Shown here in pieces: positions 8,553 through 16,919 of a stretch of 64,000 bases of DNA (positions are counted from its first letter, which is position 1; every line of letters begins with the position of its first letter). The translations under genes were made by a program, and so were the position numbers. Source of the DNA: Paraburkholderia hiiakae (GTDB taxonomy: Bacteria; Pseudomonadota; Gammaproteobacteria; Burkholderiales; Burkholderiaceae). The notes under the pieces were generated by a model that saw only the letters and a list, made by a program, of their open reading frames with translations, searched no databases and had not been told where the DNA came from. The stretch is from positions 62,001 through 126,000 of the forward strand of contig NZ_CAJHCQ010000010.1 in assembly GCF_904848665.1 (NCBI RefSeq), given 5' to 3'.

Positions 8553-9679
8553 GGCGTGACTCCTGAGACGTTGGCGACAAGCCCGTCGCGCGACAGGCTG
8601 AAGTTCTGCTTGTATTCGCCGCGTTTGAGCGAATGGGTGACGGTGTTCACGTAGTAGAGGCCGTCGTAGGCGATGCCCGCGCCGCGCACACCGACCATCA
8701 TCCGTGCGCGCAGCACCTGACCGTAGCGCAGCACGTCGAGCGTGCCTTGCGCCGTGATCGAGTCGTTGGCTTTCCACACGACACCGAGTGCCTGGTTGGC
8801 TGCCGCGGCGAGAGAGAGCGTCGCGCCGCCTTCGTAGAACTCGACTTTCGAGGGCGGCGTGATGCGCTGGCCCATTGGCGGACGCAGCACGCTGATGTCG
8901 GGCACCGGAATCGGGATCGGAATCTTGTGCGTGAACGGATCGAGGACGGTGACGACGGTGATCTTCTTTTGCGTGCCGTCGAGGCTGAAACTCAGCGTCT
9001 CCACGTTGGTCGCCGCGTCCGAATTCACCGTGAGCGCGGGCTGCGGATCGGGAATGCGAATGTCGGGTCCGAAATACGCGATGTTCGCGCCGGCCACGGG
9101 TCCGGGCTCGATGTAGAACACGTAGCCGCTTTGCTCGGCCAGTTGCTTCAGATAGGCGAGGTCGGTGCCGATGTGCGTCGGCACTTCTTCGGTCGGATTC
9201 GACACGTCGGGCAGGATCGGCGGCACGGCGATCGGCGCGATGCCGAGCACCGCGTATTTCGCGAGAATCAGGTAGACGCGCGCGATCACCGGCATCGCCG
9301 GATAGCGCATGAACGGCATCTCGACGAGGTCCATCATGCGGCTCAGGTCTTCGCCCGTGAGGGTGAGCGTCGATTTGCCGACGTCGTTGCTCGGCGTGAG
9401 CTCGTGACGCGTGACCACGCCATCGGCGATCACGTTCGGCTGGCCGTTCACGGTCACGATCAGGATGATGCGCGTGACGATCGGATCGAAGGCGCCCGAG
9501 GGCAGCATCGACGTGAGCAGCGACGAGCCCTTGCCGACCGTGAACGTGAGCTGAAAGCCGGTCAGTTGCGCCGAGGTCGTGACTTGCGCGGTCTGCAAGG
9601 CGTCGATCATCTCCTGCGGCGCCGGTTGCGGAACGACCGGGCCGATCAGGATCGACAGATGGATGCCGCCGTTGAGCAT
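8549..9679 (-). CDS. Baseplate hub protein, gpD/gp27-like
   Basis: A 376-aa protein starting at ATG 9679, which overlaps the LysM gene's stop. The first ~110 residues hold a gp27/gpD-like beta domain (FQLTFTVGKGSSLLTSMLPS, RIILIVTVNGQPNVIADGVV), followed by LTLTGEDLSRMMDLVEMPFM and a LAYLKQLAEQSGYVFYIEPG segment, characteristic of phage late-control D hubs. The C-terminal region (VLRARMMVGVRGAGIAYDGL, then YYVNTVTHSLKRGEYKQNFS) is the usual hub closing domain. It would form the trimeric hub joining tube and spike. Upstream in-frame starts give an Arg/His-rich extension and were rejected. Confidence 0.86.
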   Translation of the reverse strand: MLNGGIHLSILIGPVVPQPAPQEMIDALQTAQVTTSAQLTGFQLTFTVGKGSSLLTSMLPSGAFDPIVTRIILIVTVNGQPNVIADGVVTRHELTPSNDVGKSTLTLTGEDLSRMMDLVEMPFMRYPAMPVIARVYLILAKYAVLGIAPIAVPPILPDVSNPTEEVPTHIGTDLAYLKQLAEQSGYVFYIEPGPVAGANIAYFGPDIRIPDPQPALTVNSDAATNVETLSFSLDGTQKKITVVTVLDPFTHKIPIPIPVPDISVLRPPMGQRITPPSKVEFYEGGATLSLAAAANQALGVVWKANDSITAQGTLDVLRYGQVLRARMMVGVRGAGIAYDGLYYVNTVTHSLKRGEYKQNFSLSRDGLVANVSGVTP

Positions 9680-10083
9680 CACGCGCCTCCATTTGTGCTG
9701 CCGGTATTGCCGGTGCCGGATGGCACGTTCTCGGGCAACGTGATGCGCAGCACGCGCCCGAGCGTGTCGGTGAGCTCCGATGGGCGCAGCGCGCGGTTTG
9801 CGTCGCACAGTCGCCAGAAAAGCAGGGGGTCGTTGAAGTACGTGTACGCGAGCGTATCGAGCCGGTCGCCCTGCACGATTGTGTGGCGTTGCAACGGCAC
9901 GAAGCGCTCAGGCGGCGGCACGACGCGGCGCATGAGGTAGCTCACGGTGCGGCCGTCGGGCAGCGTCATCGTGCAGGTTGGCACGCCGTAATAGCGGCTG
10001 TTGGGCGCGAACGCCTGGCTCGCCGCGGCTGAACCTTGCAGGATCGATTCGAGCGTGTTCAATGCGTTGCTGGCTGCGCTCAT
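9679..10083 (-). CDS. LysM-domain tail protein (gpX/Afp7-like)
   Basis: A 134-aa protein. After ~45 residues of variable sequence comes RTVSYLMRRVVPPPERFVPL and then a LysM-like unit, QRHTIVQGDRLDTLAYTYFN, followed by DPLLFWRLCDANRALRPSEL. Such LysM proteins (T4 gp53/P2 gpX type) stabilise the baseplate at the hub rather than digest peptidoglycan. The tail is Gly/Thr/Asn-rich. It overlaps both neighbours by ATGA, between the tube-initiator and hub genes, the usual Afp7 position. Confidence 0.83.
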   Translation of the reverse strand: MSAASNALNTLESILQGSAAASQAFAPNSRYYGVPTCTMTLPDGRTVSYLMRRVVPPPERFVPLQRHTIVQGDRLDTLAYTYFNDPLLFWRLCDANRALRPSELTDTLGRVLRITLPENVPSGTGNTGSTNGGA

Positions 10084-10730
10084 GGAATGCCTCCAATGCC
10101 GAGCGTCGAAAGCGCGGGCGAGGGCGCGAGGCCCGCAAGACGCTCCTTCGCCTGCAGATAGTTGAGAAAGATCGACGTGCCGCGATGCGTGAACGGCAGG
10201 TCGTCAACGGTGAGCGTGCGCAGGCCGAGACTGAGCTTGGCGCGGATCGGGTTGAGCGACGGATCGAACGCGTCCTCGGTGACGCTGAAGTCGGTCACGC
10301 GCACCGGCACCACGCGTTGCGCGCTCCATACGAACAGCGTGAGCGGCGATTCGCTCGGCGCGATTTCCAGCGTGCCCGCCTGCGCGAGCGTGTTCTGGTT
10401 GATGAGCTCGACCGAAGTGGGATTGAGCAAGGCTTCAAGCGCGGCGATCTGCGGCTGCAGTCCGTATTGCACGGTATTGGGATTCTGATCGGGGAATTCG
10501 AGCTGATCGGCGGCGTCGAGTTCGGCTTCGAGCTTGAAGGTTTCGATGGCGGGGCCCTTCAGACGCAGCGCCTCGGAGCGGTCGCCACCTTCGCTGATGC
10601 CCTGGATCTGCAGCGTGCGCGTGACGGAATCGGGGTTGTACTGCAAGCTGATCACGCGCAGGACCTTGCCCGTCGACGGATCGAGCAGCACGATGCCCGC
10701 TTTCACAAGGCGCGGAAAGAGCTGGCTCAT
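10080..10730 (-). CDS. Contractile injection system tube-initiator/hub adaptor (CIS_tube N-terminal family)
   Basis: A 216-aa protein opening MSQLFPRLVKAGIVLLDPST, then RVISLQYNPDSVTRTLQIQG, the signature 'F.YNP..' strand of the CIS tube N-terminal family. Other family features are the ELDAADQLEFPDQNP loop and the FVWSAQRVVPVRVTDFSVTE region, then LSLGLRTLTVDDLP. These proteins link the hexameric tube to the hub (Afp5/Afp6/Afp7-like adaptors). ATG 10730 overlaps the stop of the large DUF4157 gene. Function is by family and position. Confidence 0.82.
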   Translation of the reverse strand: MSQLFPRLVKAGIVLLDPSTGKVLRVISLQYNPDSVTRTLQIQGISEGGDRSEALRLKGPAIETFKLEAELDAADQLEFPDQNPNTVQYGLQPQIAALEALLNPTSVELINQNTLAQAGTLEIAPSESPLTLFVWSAQRVVPVRVTDFSVTEDAFDPSLNPIRAKLSLGLRTLTVDDLPFTHRGTSIFLNYLQAKERLAGLAPSPALSTLGIGGIP

Positions 10731-13700
10731 CCCTTCCTCTCATCGGCGCTTGCGGAGCCAAAGACGTTTTTGAGCAGCGTCTGCGGATCGAGATCGGGTT
10801 TGGTCACTTCGATATCCGAAGGACCTGGCACGTCGAGGCCTTTGTCGGAGCGATAGGTAAGCGGCTTCTTTACCTTGATGCCGAGCTGCAGACCTGTGTC
10901 GAACGTGCGTTCCGCGAGCGTCCACTTCTTCTCGGTCTCCACCTTGAACGGGCCAATGCCCGCCGATGCGCGAACCGATGCTTCGAGCGCGAGCCGGATC
11001 GCAAGTGCGAGGGTCGCGGCGAAATCGGCGCTCATCGTGTAGGTCGACTTCTCGTAGGTGAGCAACACGTTCGACAGCACTTCGCCATTCAGGCTCGCCG
11101 TGGCGCTGACCGTCAGATTGCCGGACACCTCGGCAACGACGACGTCGAACACAATCGATCCCGTAATCGCACCGGTGATGTGCGCCGATGCGCCGATCCA
11201 TAACTGTCCGCCGATCTTGAAGGACAGGTTGGTGTCGTCTTCGAGCGGATCGAAATTGGCCTCGGCCGAGGCGTTGCGTATTTCTCCAGGACCGATCTGG
11301 TAGCCCGCCGACAGTTCGCCTTCGATGCGCGCCTTCAATCCGACTGGCCCGATACTCGCGCCGGGAATCGGAATGCTGATGCCGGCTTTGAGCAGTGTCG
11401 CCTGGCCGCCGAAGCCGTCGAACAGATGGATCGGCTTGACGAACGCAAGCTTGCCGCCAACGTGCAGTTTCTCGTCCTTGTCGAGGGCGACGGAGCCCGT
11501 CGCCTCGACGCCTTCGCGCACGATGATCGTGACGGAGCCGTCGCCCGTGAATTTTTCGGTGGGCAGCAGTTCGATGTTGAGCTTGCCGCGCGCGCGGCCC
11601 TTCGAGAATTCGAGCGAGCCTTTGCCCGAGAAGCGGCCGTCGAGATAGTGGACTTTCAGCTTCGCATCGAACCCCTTGTATTTGAAGCCGACGTTGTCGA
11701 GCTCGGCTTCGAGATGCTCACCGTCGTATTCGATGTAGAGATCGATGGGGTGCATGCGCGGCACGTCGAAGGTGCCTTTGCCCCTGAACATCCAGCGGCC
11801 TTCGGCGTTGCGCAGCGTGAGTGACGCATTCGTCACGCGTGGCAGGTCGAGCGTGACGGTGCCTTGCGCGTCGATGGCGAGTTCTTCGCCCGCGTTCTTG
11901 AAGCCGATGCTCACGTCGCCGCTCTTCACCCACTTGAACTTCTTTTGCAGGTCGGCGGCATGGGCCGTGACACCACCTTTCCAGCCGTCGGTCTTCGAGT
12001 ATTCGACGACGCCGGTCGCCTCGACGCCGGGCAAATGCGCATTGAGATCACCCTTGAAACGCGGGCCGTTTTCGTCGGCGCTGGCCGTGAGCTTCGCATC
12101 GAGCAGGCTCTTGCCGCCCGGCGCGTAGTTGAAGGCGAGCACACCCTTGGCCGAGAGCGTCGGCGCGAGGCCGAGCTCGATCGACGCCTCCGTTACCTTC
12201 GTGTTAGGCAAGGGCGGCTTGATCGTGTTCGGGTCGATCTTCTTCGCTAGACCGAAGCTGCCATCCTGCGACTTGTAGGCGACAGGGAGGCGTCCCAGCA
12301 TCGGCACGGTGGAATCGATATGGCCGCTGAAATCGACGCCGGTTTCGGTCTCGGTGAGCGACGTGATCTCGCCGGGCGAGAGGTATTTGTAATAGAACTT
12401 GAGGCGCGTGTCCTTCGCGTTGGCGAGTTTGACGATGTGCGTTTGCCGCGCGACCGTGAGCGTGACGTTCTTGCCCTTGCCGGTTTCGCCTGCGCCGAAA
12501 TCGAGCGGCAGGCGGGTTTCCTCGCGTGTATCGATGGTCGCTGCGATGACGTCGTGCTGTTCGTTGCTGTGCTGCAGTGTCCTGAAGAGCAGGCCCGGAA
12601 CCAGCGTGGCGGCGGCGTTGTTGCCGAGCTCGGTGAACTTGACGATGCGCTTCGACGTGCGCGCCGATGCGAACTCGCCCGGCACGGTCATTTCCGTCTC
12701 GTGATGGGCTGCCGTGGCGAGCACGTAGGGTTGGGTATCGTCGCTGTCCGCGGCTTTGGCGCCGACTTTTCCGATCTCCGCGCATCGCTCGACGGCGAGG
12801 CACGAGGGCTGCTTCTTGTTGGCCTTCTTCTTGCACGCGGCCGGAGGTTGCGGCTTCGTGGTTTTCGGCGTGGCTTGCGCGAAGACGAAGCGGACTTGCT
12901 CGACCTGATCCGTGTCGAAGTCGTCCGATTTCTTGATCGACTTGGCGAGGCCCGACAGCTCGGCCCAGATCGTGCCGCCCGAGGACTGGTTGTCGTCGGG
13001 ATCGAGCGCCTGGATATTCTCGTTCGTGTTGTTGCCGCCGAGTTGCAGCTCGACGATGTGATCCATCTCGCAGGTCTGGCCGTTGAGCTGCGGGAACGGC
13101 TTGTCGCCGCCCGCGTCCTGCCAGTTGTCGTCGGCGTTCTGCGATGACCAGCCGTGGCGATTGAGCCAGCGCTTTTGCAGCTGTTTCGTGCCCGCGCGCT
13201 TTTGCCAGAGCGCGGCCTGCGGGTCGTCGCCGAGCTGGATCGTCGCGCTGAGCGCACCTTGCCTCGCGAAATCGTTGTAGAGGGCGCCCGCATTGGGGCC
13301 CTTGGTCTTGGGCACCACGAACCGGTCGATGGCGAAGGAGCGCAGTCCTTTGACCGAACCATCAGTCGGGTCTTTTTTCGTCACGGTGAAGGTGAGCGCT
13401 CCGAGTTCGCCCGCGTTGTCCACTTTGACCTTCACATCCTTCGGCGTCTTCGATTCGGGCTTCTTCGCGCGCGCCACTGTCGGCGCGCTATGCGTGATGC
13501 GCGGCGGGCCCGCCGTTGCGGACGGGCGGCGCATTGGCGGCGCGTTCACGTGCGCCGGGGACATCGGGAGTGACGCGGGCCGGTTCGCGTAGGCCGCCAT
13601 GTCGTCGCGTGCGCGTGCGGGCGTGTCGCGCGCGGCCCCGTGCGGCGGCGCCGCGCCTTGCTGCGCGACGTGCGCGAGTTCGTGCGCGAGAAGGCGTGCA

Positions 13701-14806
13701 CCCGACTCGGTGCCGGGCCGATACTCACCGCTTGCGAACACGATGTGCTCGCCGTACGTGAACGCGCGCGCGTTGAGCGCGTCGGCGGCGCGCGCGCCGC
13801 GCGGCCCTACGTGGATGCGCACCGCCGAGAAATCGCGGCCGAAGCGTTGCTCCATGAACGCGCGGGCAGCGGTGTCGAGCGAGGCGCCGCGCTCGTCGAG
13901 CACGTCGGCAAGCGTCGTCGAGGTCTCATGGCTCGCCGGTCCGCGCGCCTTGCGCTGCACGGGCGGCGCGGTTTCGAGCTTGCGCGGCGGCGCAGGTGGA
14001 GGCGCGCTCGCGTGCACGTCGGTCGCGCTCGGCGGTGCCGGGGCGGCGAGGGGCGCCGCGGCAGGCGCGGTGGCAGCAGGCGGCTTGGCGGAACGCGCGG
14101 CGTCCGCGCCTTGGGCCGGCGTCGCGAGCGGCGCGGGCTTCGTCTTCATCGACTGCCTGAAGCGGTCCAGGTCGGCGCGCATGCGTTCGGTGTCGGCGCG
14201 ATATTTCGTGCGCTCGTCAGCGGCCGACGGCTTTTTCGGCTCGGGCTCGCCAGGAAGCCGACCGCCAAGCGTCGCGCCGACGTAGCTCGGCCGTTGTATC
14301 GGGCCTTCGTAGCGCAGGCCGAGATCGAGCCCGCTGTGACCCAGCTTCACGGGCGGCGGCTGGAACGGCAGCGGCGATTTCCCCGCCGCGAGTCCCGCGA
14401 TCGCGCTGCCCGCCATCACACCGGCCGCTGCCGCGCCAGCGGGGTCATTGACGATGCGCTGGCCTTCGTCGCTCGCGGCGCCGATGATCTGTTTGCCCGG
14501 CGGCGTCTGCGCGAGCGCTTCGGCCACCTTGGCCGCCGCATCGCCGGCGCTGCTCGCGGGCGGCGGCTGACTCTTGTCCTGCGGATCGCGCTGCAACGTC
14601 CCTGTCGACGCACTCAGCCCGGCGGGCGGCGCATGGCGCATCACGGCATCGGCGGCGTGGTCCGCTTCGTGTTCGAGCGCGTCGCCAGCCTGCGAGACGC
14701 GCGACTTCTCCTGGCAGTACGGACAGCCGTCCTTGTGCGCATCTTTCGCCTTGCGTGCGAGTTGCGGCGGCGCGCGACGCAACGGAACGAAGCCGCGCGC
14801 GCTCAT
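10727..14806 (-). CDS. Giant eCIS core (DUF4157) protein with HEXXH motif, HNH-like motif and long beta-rich C-terminus
   Basis: 1359 aa from ATG 14806 (overlaps the previous stop by ATGA). Visible in order: Cys28/Cys31 pair (HKDGCPYC); a Pro/Ala-rich linker (~225-340); the DUF4157 domain with HEXXH at 375-379 (LLAHELAHVAQQG), the zincin-like motif diagnostic of eCIS loci; a Lys-rich region; an HNH-nuclease-like segment near residues 579-606 (Cys579, Asp582-His583, DHIVELQLGGNN, then NENIQALDPDDN); and from ~750 to the end many alternating beta strands (FRGKGTFDV, RFSGKGSLEF, KFTGDGSVTI, RIEGELSAGY) like an elongated beta structure. It may be a particle-associated cargo or structural protein. 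The domain reading is secure for DUF4157, tentative for the HNH-like part and unknown for the beta region. It is unusually long for DUF4157 proteins. Confidence 0.82.
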   Translation of the reverse strand: MSARGFVPLRRAPPQLARKAKDAHKDGCPYCQEKSRVSQAGDALEHEADHAADAVMRHAPPAGLSASTGTLQRDPQDKSQPPPASSAGDAAAKVAEALAQTPPGKQIIGAASDEGQRIVNDPAGAAAAGVMAGSAIAGLAAGKSPLPFQPPPVKLGHSGLDLGLRYEGPIQRPSYVGATLGGRLPGEPEPKKPSAADERTKYRADTERMRADLDRFRQSMKTKPAPLATPAQGADAARSAKPPAATAPAAAPLAAPAPPSATDVHASAPPPAPPRKLETAPPVQRKARGPASHETSTTLADVLDERGASLDTAARAFMEQRFGRDFSAVRIHVGPRGARAADALNARAFTYGEHIVFASGEYRPGTESGARLLAHELAHVAQQGAAPPHGAARDTPARARDDMAAYANRPASLPMSPAHVNAPPMRRPSATAGPPRITHSAPTVARAKKPESKTPKDVKVKVDNAGELGALTFTVTKKDPTDGSVKGLRSFAIDRFVVPKTKGPNAGALYNDFARQGALSATIQLGDDPQAALWQKRAGTKQLQKRWLNRHGWSSQNADDNWQDAGGDKPFPQLNGQTCEMDHIVELQLGGNNTNENIQALDPDDNQSSGGTIWAELSGLAKSIKKSDDFDTDQVEQVRFVFAQATPKTTKPQPPAACKKKANKKQPSCLAVERCAEIGKVGAKAADSDDTQPYVLATAAHHETEMTVPGEFASARTSKRIVKFTELGNNAAATLVPGLLFRTLQHSNEQHDVIAATIDTREETRLPLDFGAGETGKGKNVTLTVARQTHIVKLANAKDTRLKFYYKYLSPGEITSLTETETGVDFSGHIDSTVPMLGRLPVAYKSQDGSFGLAKKIDPNTIKPPLPNTKVTEASIELGLAPTLSAKGVLAFNYAPGGKSLLDAKLTASADENGPRFKGDLNAHLPGVEATGVVEYSKTDGWKGGVTAHAADLQKKFKWVKSGDVSIGFKNAGEELAIDAQGTVTLDLPRVTNASLTLRNAEGRWMFRGKGTFDVPRMHPIDLYIEYDGEHLEAELDNVGFKYKGFDAKLKVHYLDGRFSGKGSLEFSKGRARGKLNIELLPTEKFTGDGSVTIIVREGVEATGSVALDKDEKLHVGGKLAFVKPIHLFDGFGGQATLLKAGISIPIPGASIGPVGLKARIEGELSAGYQIGPGEIRNASAEANFDPLEDDTNLSFKIGGQLWIGASAHITGAITGSIVFDVVVAEVSGNLTVSATASLNGEVLSNVLLTYEKSTYTMSADFAATLALAIRLALEASVRASAGIGPFKVETEKKWTLAERTFDTGLQLGIKVKKPLTYRSDKGLDVPGPSDIEVTKPDLDPQTLLKNVFGSASADERKG

Positions 14807-15024
14807 GTCACGCTCCGGACGAGCGCCTCGGCGAGCGCGCGTGCAATGTGGCGTGGATCGTCGTCGCGGATCGATGCGCGCAGCACGGTCACTCGCGTCG
14901 TGCGCCACGTCGCGCCGCCCGCGCGCGCGGCGAGTTCGGTGCGCAGATGGGCGAGCACACGCCGCGCGGTCCACTCGTCGAGGCCTGCGAGGCGCAGATG
15001 CGCGATCTCGATGCGCACGTTCAT
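14803..15024 (-). CDS. Small eCIS-operon protein of unknown function (73 aa)
   Basis: A 73-aa ORF from ATG 15024 (MNVRIEIAHLRLAGLDEWTA, then RRVLAHLRTELAARAG). ATGA overlaps on both sides, with the AAA+ ATPase stop and the DUF4157 start, strongly support a real, coupled gene. It has a predicted strand then Arg-rich helices, with no membrane segment or signal peptide. No domain is recognised. Similar tiny genes often sit between ATPase and DUF4157 genes in eCIS loci, so a chaperone or assembly role is possible, but this is positional inference only. Confidence 0.7.
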   Translation of the reverse strand: MNVRIEIAHLRLAGLDEWTARRVLAHLRTELAARAGGATWRTTRVTVLRASIRDDDPRHIARALAEALVRSVT

Positions 15025-16919
15025 CGCGCGTCCTCCCGCAACCAGCTTTCCTGCCACGGTTTGTCGAGCTTCGCGCATTCGGCGCGCGCGGCCGCGATCA
15101 CGTGTTCGAGTTCGATCGTGCCGCTCGTTTGCGCGGCGCGGCATGCGGCTGACCACGCGATGGCCGCGATATGGCCGCCCGCGATCGGCAGGCGCGCAAG
15201 CCGCACGAAGGGCAGCGCGGCGCACGGTGCGTCGGCGGGGAACGCGCGGGTCCAGATGTCGTGACGCGCCGCCTCACCCGGGAATGGAAAGCGCACGACG
15301 AACGCGAGACGGCGCAGGAACGCGGCGTCGAGCGCGCGGTCGAGGTTGCTCGTGAGGATCGCGAGTCCGTTGAAGGCTTCGATCCGTTGCAGCAGGTACG
15401 CAATTTCGAGGTTCGCGTAGCGGTCGTGGCTGTCCTTCACTTCCGAGCGCTTGCCGAACAGGGCGTCGGCTTCGTCGAACAGCAGCACGGCGCCGCCCGC
15501 GTCCGCGGCGTCGAATACGCGCGCGAGGTTCTTCTCGGTCTCGCCGACGTACTTGCTCACGACGCGCGAAAGATCGACGCGATAGAGATCGTGTCCGAGT
15601 TCGCGCGCGACGATGCGCGCCGCGAGCGTCTTGCCCGTGCCGGGCGGCCCGCTGAAAAGCGCGGCGATGCCGTGGCCGCGTCCGCCGCGACGCGTGAAGC
15701 CCCAGGCGTCGCCGACCACGGCGCGCGCCGCCGCGTGTTGCGCGAGGTCGCGCAACTGGCCCGCCTGCTCGGCGGGCAGCACGAGGTCGTCCCAGTTCAC
15801 GGGTGAATCGATGCGATCCGCGAGCCCGCTCATGCCTGCTGCCGTGAGCGCGCGGCAGGCGCTTTGCGCGGCGCGCTCCGCGCGGGCAGCGCGGGCGTCG
15901 TCGTCGTTCGTGGCTGACGTCGAAGGCGTGTCGATTGCGATCTGCTCGGGCGCGTGGCGGAACTCGGCCGCGAGTCGCAGCGCGCCATCGCGGTCGAGCG
16001 CGGGATGCGTCGCACGCCAGCGCGCGGCATGCGCGACGATGCCGCTGCCGCCGATGCGCAGCAGCTTTTGCGCACGCAGGCCGTCCAGCGCGGGCGGGGT
16101 ATCGGCGGCGACCACGCAGGTGGTGAGCCGTTCGAGCGCATGCAGCCAGCGCGCGGGCCAGCCGCTCGCATCGACGACCAACACGTTCGCTGCGAGCGCT
16201 GCTTCACGCCGCCAGCGGCGCACGAATTCGAGCGGATCGGGATCGGGTTGTTGCGCATCGGGCAGCGTGAGCAGCCACGCATTCGCGTCGATGAGGCGCG
16301 CCGCATCGAGGATGTGCGCGCGGCGTTCCGCGGCCGTGCCGCCGCATAGCACGACAAGCGGATCGTCATCGTCGGCGAGCGCGCGGGCGAGGGCGTCGGC
16401 GAGCGCCGGATCGCGCGGCGGCGTGACCGCCCGGCCCGGTAAAGCGCTCAGCCACGGCGCAAGCCAGGCGTCGATCGTCATGACTTCGCACAGCGCGAAC
16501 ACCACGCGCTCGTCGGCGTACAACGCGCGTGTGGCGAGCGCACCGTCGCCGCCGAAGCGCACGAGGTCGAACGCGCGCAACGGTGCGTCGGGCGCGAGCG
16601 CGGCGGGATCGGACGCGCCGAACAGACGCCACGCAAGCGCGAGTGTGGGCCACGGATGGCGCACGTCGCGCGCCGTGATGAGCGCGAGCGCTTCGCCGTC
16701 GAGGTCGGGCGCCGCGGCGAACAGCAGCAGGGCGCGAGCGAACGCCGACAGCCCGAAGCGCTCGGCCAGCGCGTCGAGCGCGGAGTCCGGCGCGGCGGGC
16801 CAGGCTCCCGCCACGTCGCCGCTGAGTTGCGTCTTCAACCAGTCAAGCTGGCGAGCGAGTCCGCTTGCCGCGTTCTCGCGCGAAGTGCCGGCGTCGACGA
16901 CTTGTTCGAGCGTGCTCAT
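15021..16919 (-). CDS. eCIS AAA+ ATPase (Afp15/Pvc15-like)
   Basis: A 632-aa protein from ATG 16919. The N-terminal ~370 residues are an Ala/Leu/Asp-rich variable domain. The C-terminal AAA+ module has Walker A GPPGTGKT (~residue 423), Walker B LLFDEADALFGKRSE (~478) and the sensor/arginine-finger region ILTSNLDRALDAAFLRRLAF. Single-module AAA+ ATPases of this form are near-universal in Afp/PVC-type loci and are needed for particle assembly or cargo loading. It overlaps the upstream DUF4255 gene and the downstream 73-aa gene by ATGA. A longer in-frame extension upstream is Arg-rich and lies entirely over the DUF4255 gene. Confidence 0.93.
   Translation of the reverse strand: MSTLEQVVDAGTSRENAASGLARQLDWLKTQLSGDVAGAWPAAPDSALDALAERFGLSAFARALLLFAAAPDLDGEALALITARDVRHPWPTLALAWRLFGASDPAALAPDAPLRAFDLVRFGGDGALATRALYADERVVFALCEVMTIDAWLAPWLSALPGRAVTPPRDPALADALARALADDDDPLVVLCGGTAAERRAHILDAARLIDANAWLLTLPDAQQPDPDPLEFVRRWRREAALAANVLVVDASGWPARWLHALERLTTCVVAADTPPALDGLRAQKLLRIGGSGIVAHAARWRATHPALDRDGALRLAAEFRHAPEQIAIDTPSTSATNDDDARAARAERAAQSACRALTAAGMSGLADRIDSPVNWDDLVLPAEQAGQLRDLAQHAAARAVVGDAWGFTRRGGRGHGIAALFSGPPGTGKTLAARIVARELGHDLYRVDLSRVVSKYVGETEKNLARVFDAADAGGAVLLFDEADALFGKRSEVKDSHDRYANLEIAYLLQRIEAFNGLAILTSNLDRALDAAFLRRLAFVVRFPFPGEAARHDIWTRAFPADAPCAALPFVRLARLPIAGGHIAAIAWSAACRAAQTSGTIELEHVIAAARAECAKLDKPWQESWLREDAR

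Noticed and set aside
13640..15355. 571-codon plus-strand ORF
   Set aside because: Arg/Ala-rich shadow of the DUF4157 and AAA+ genes.
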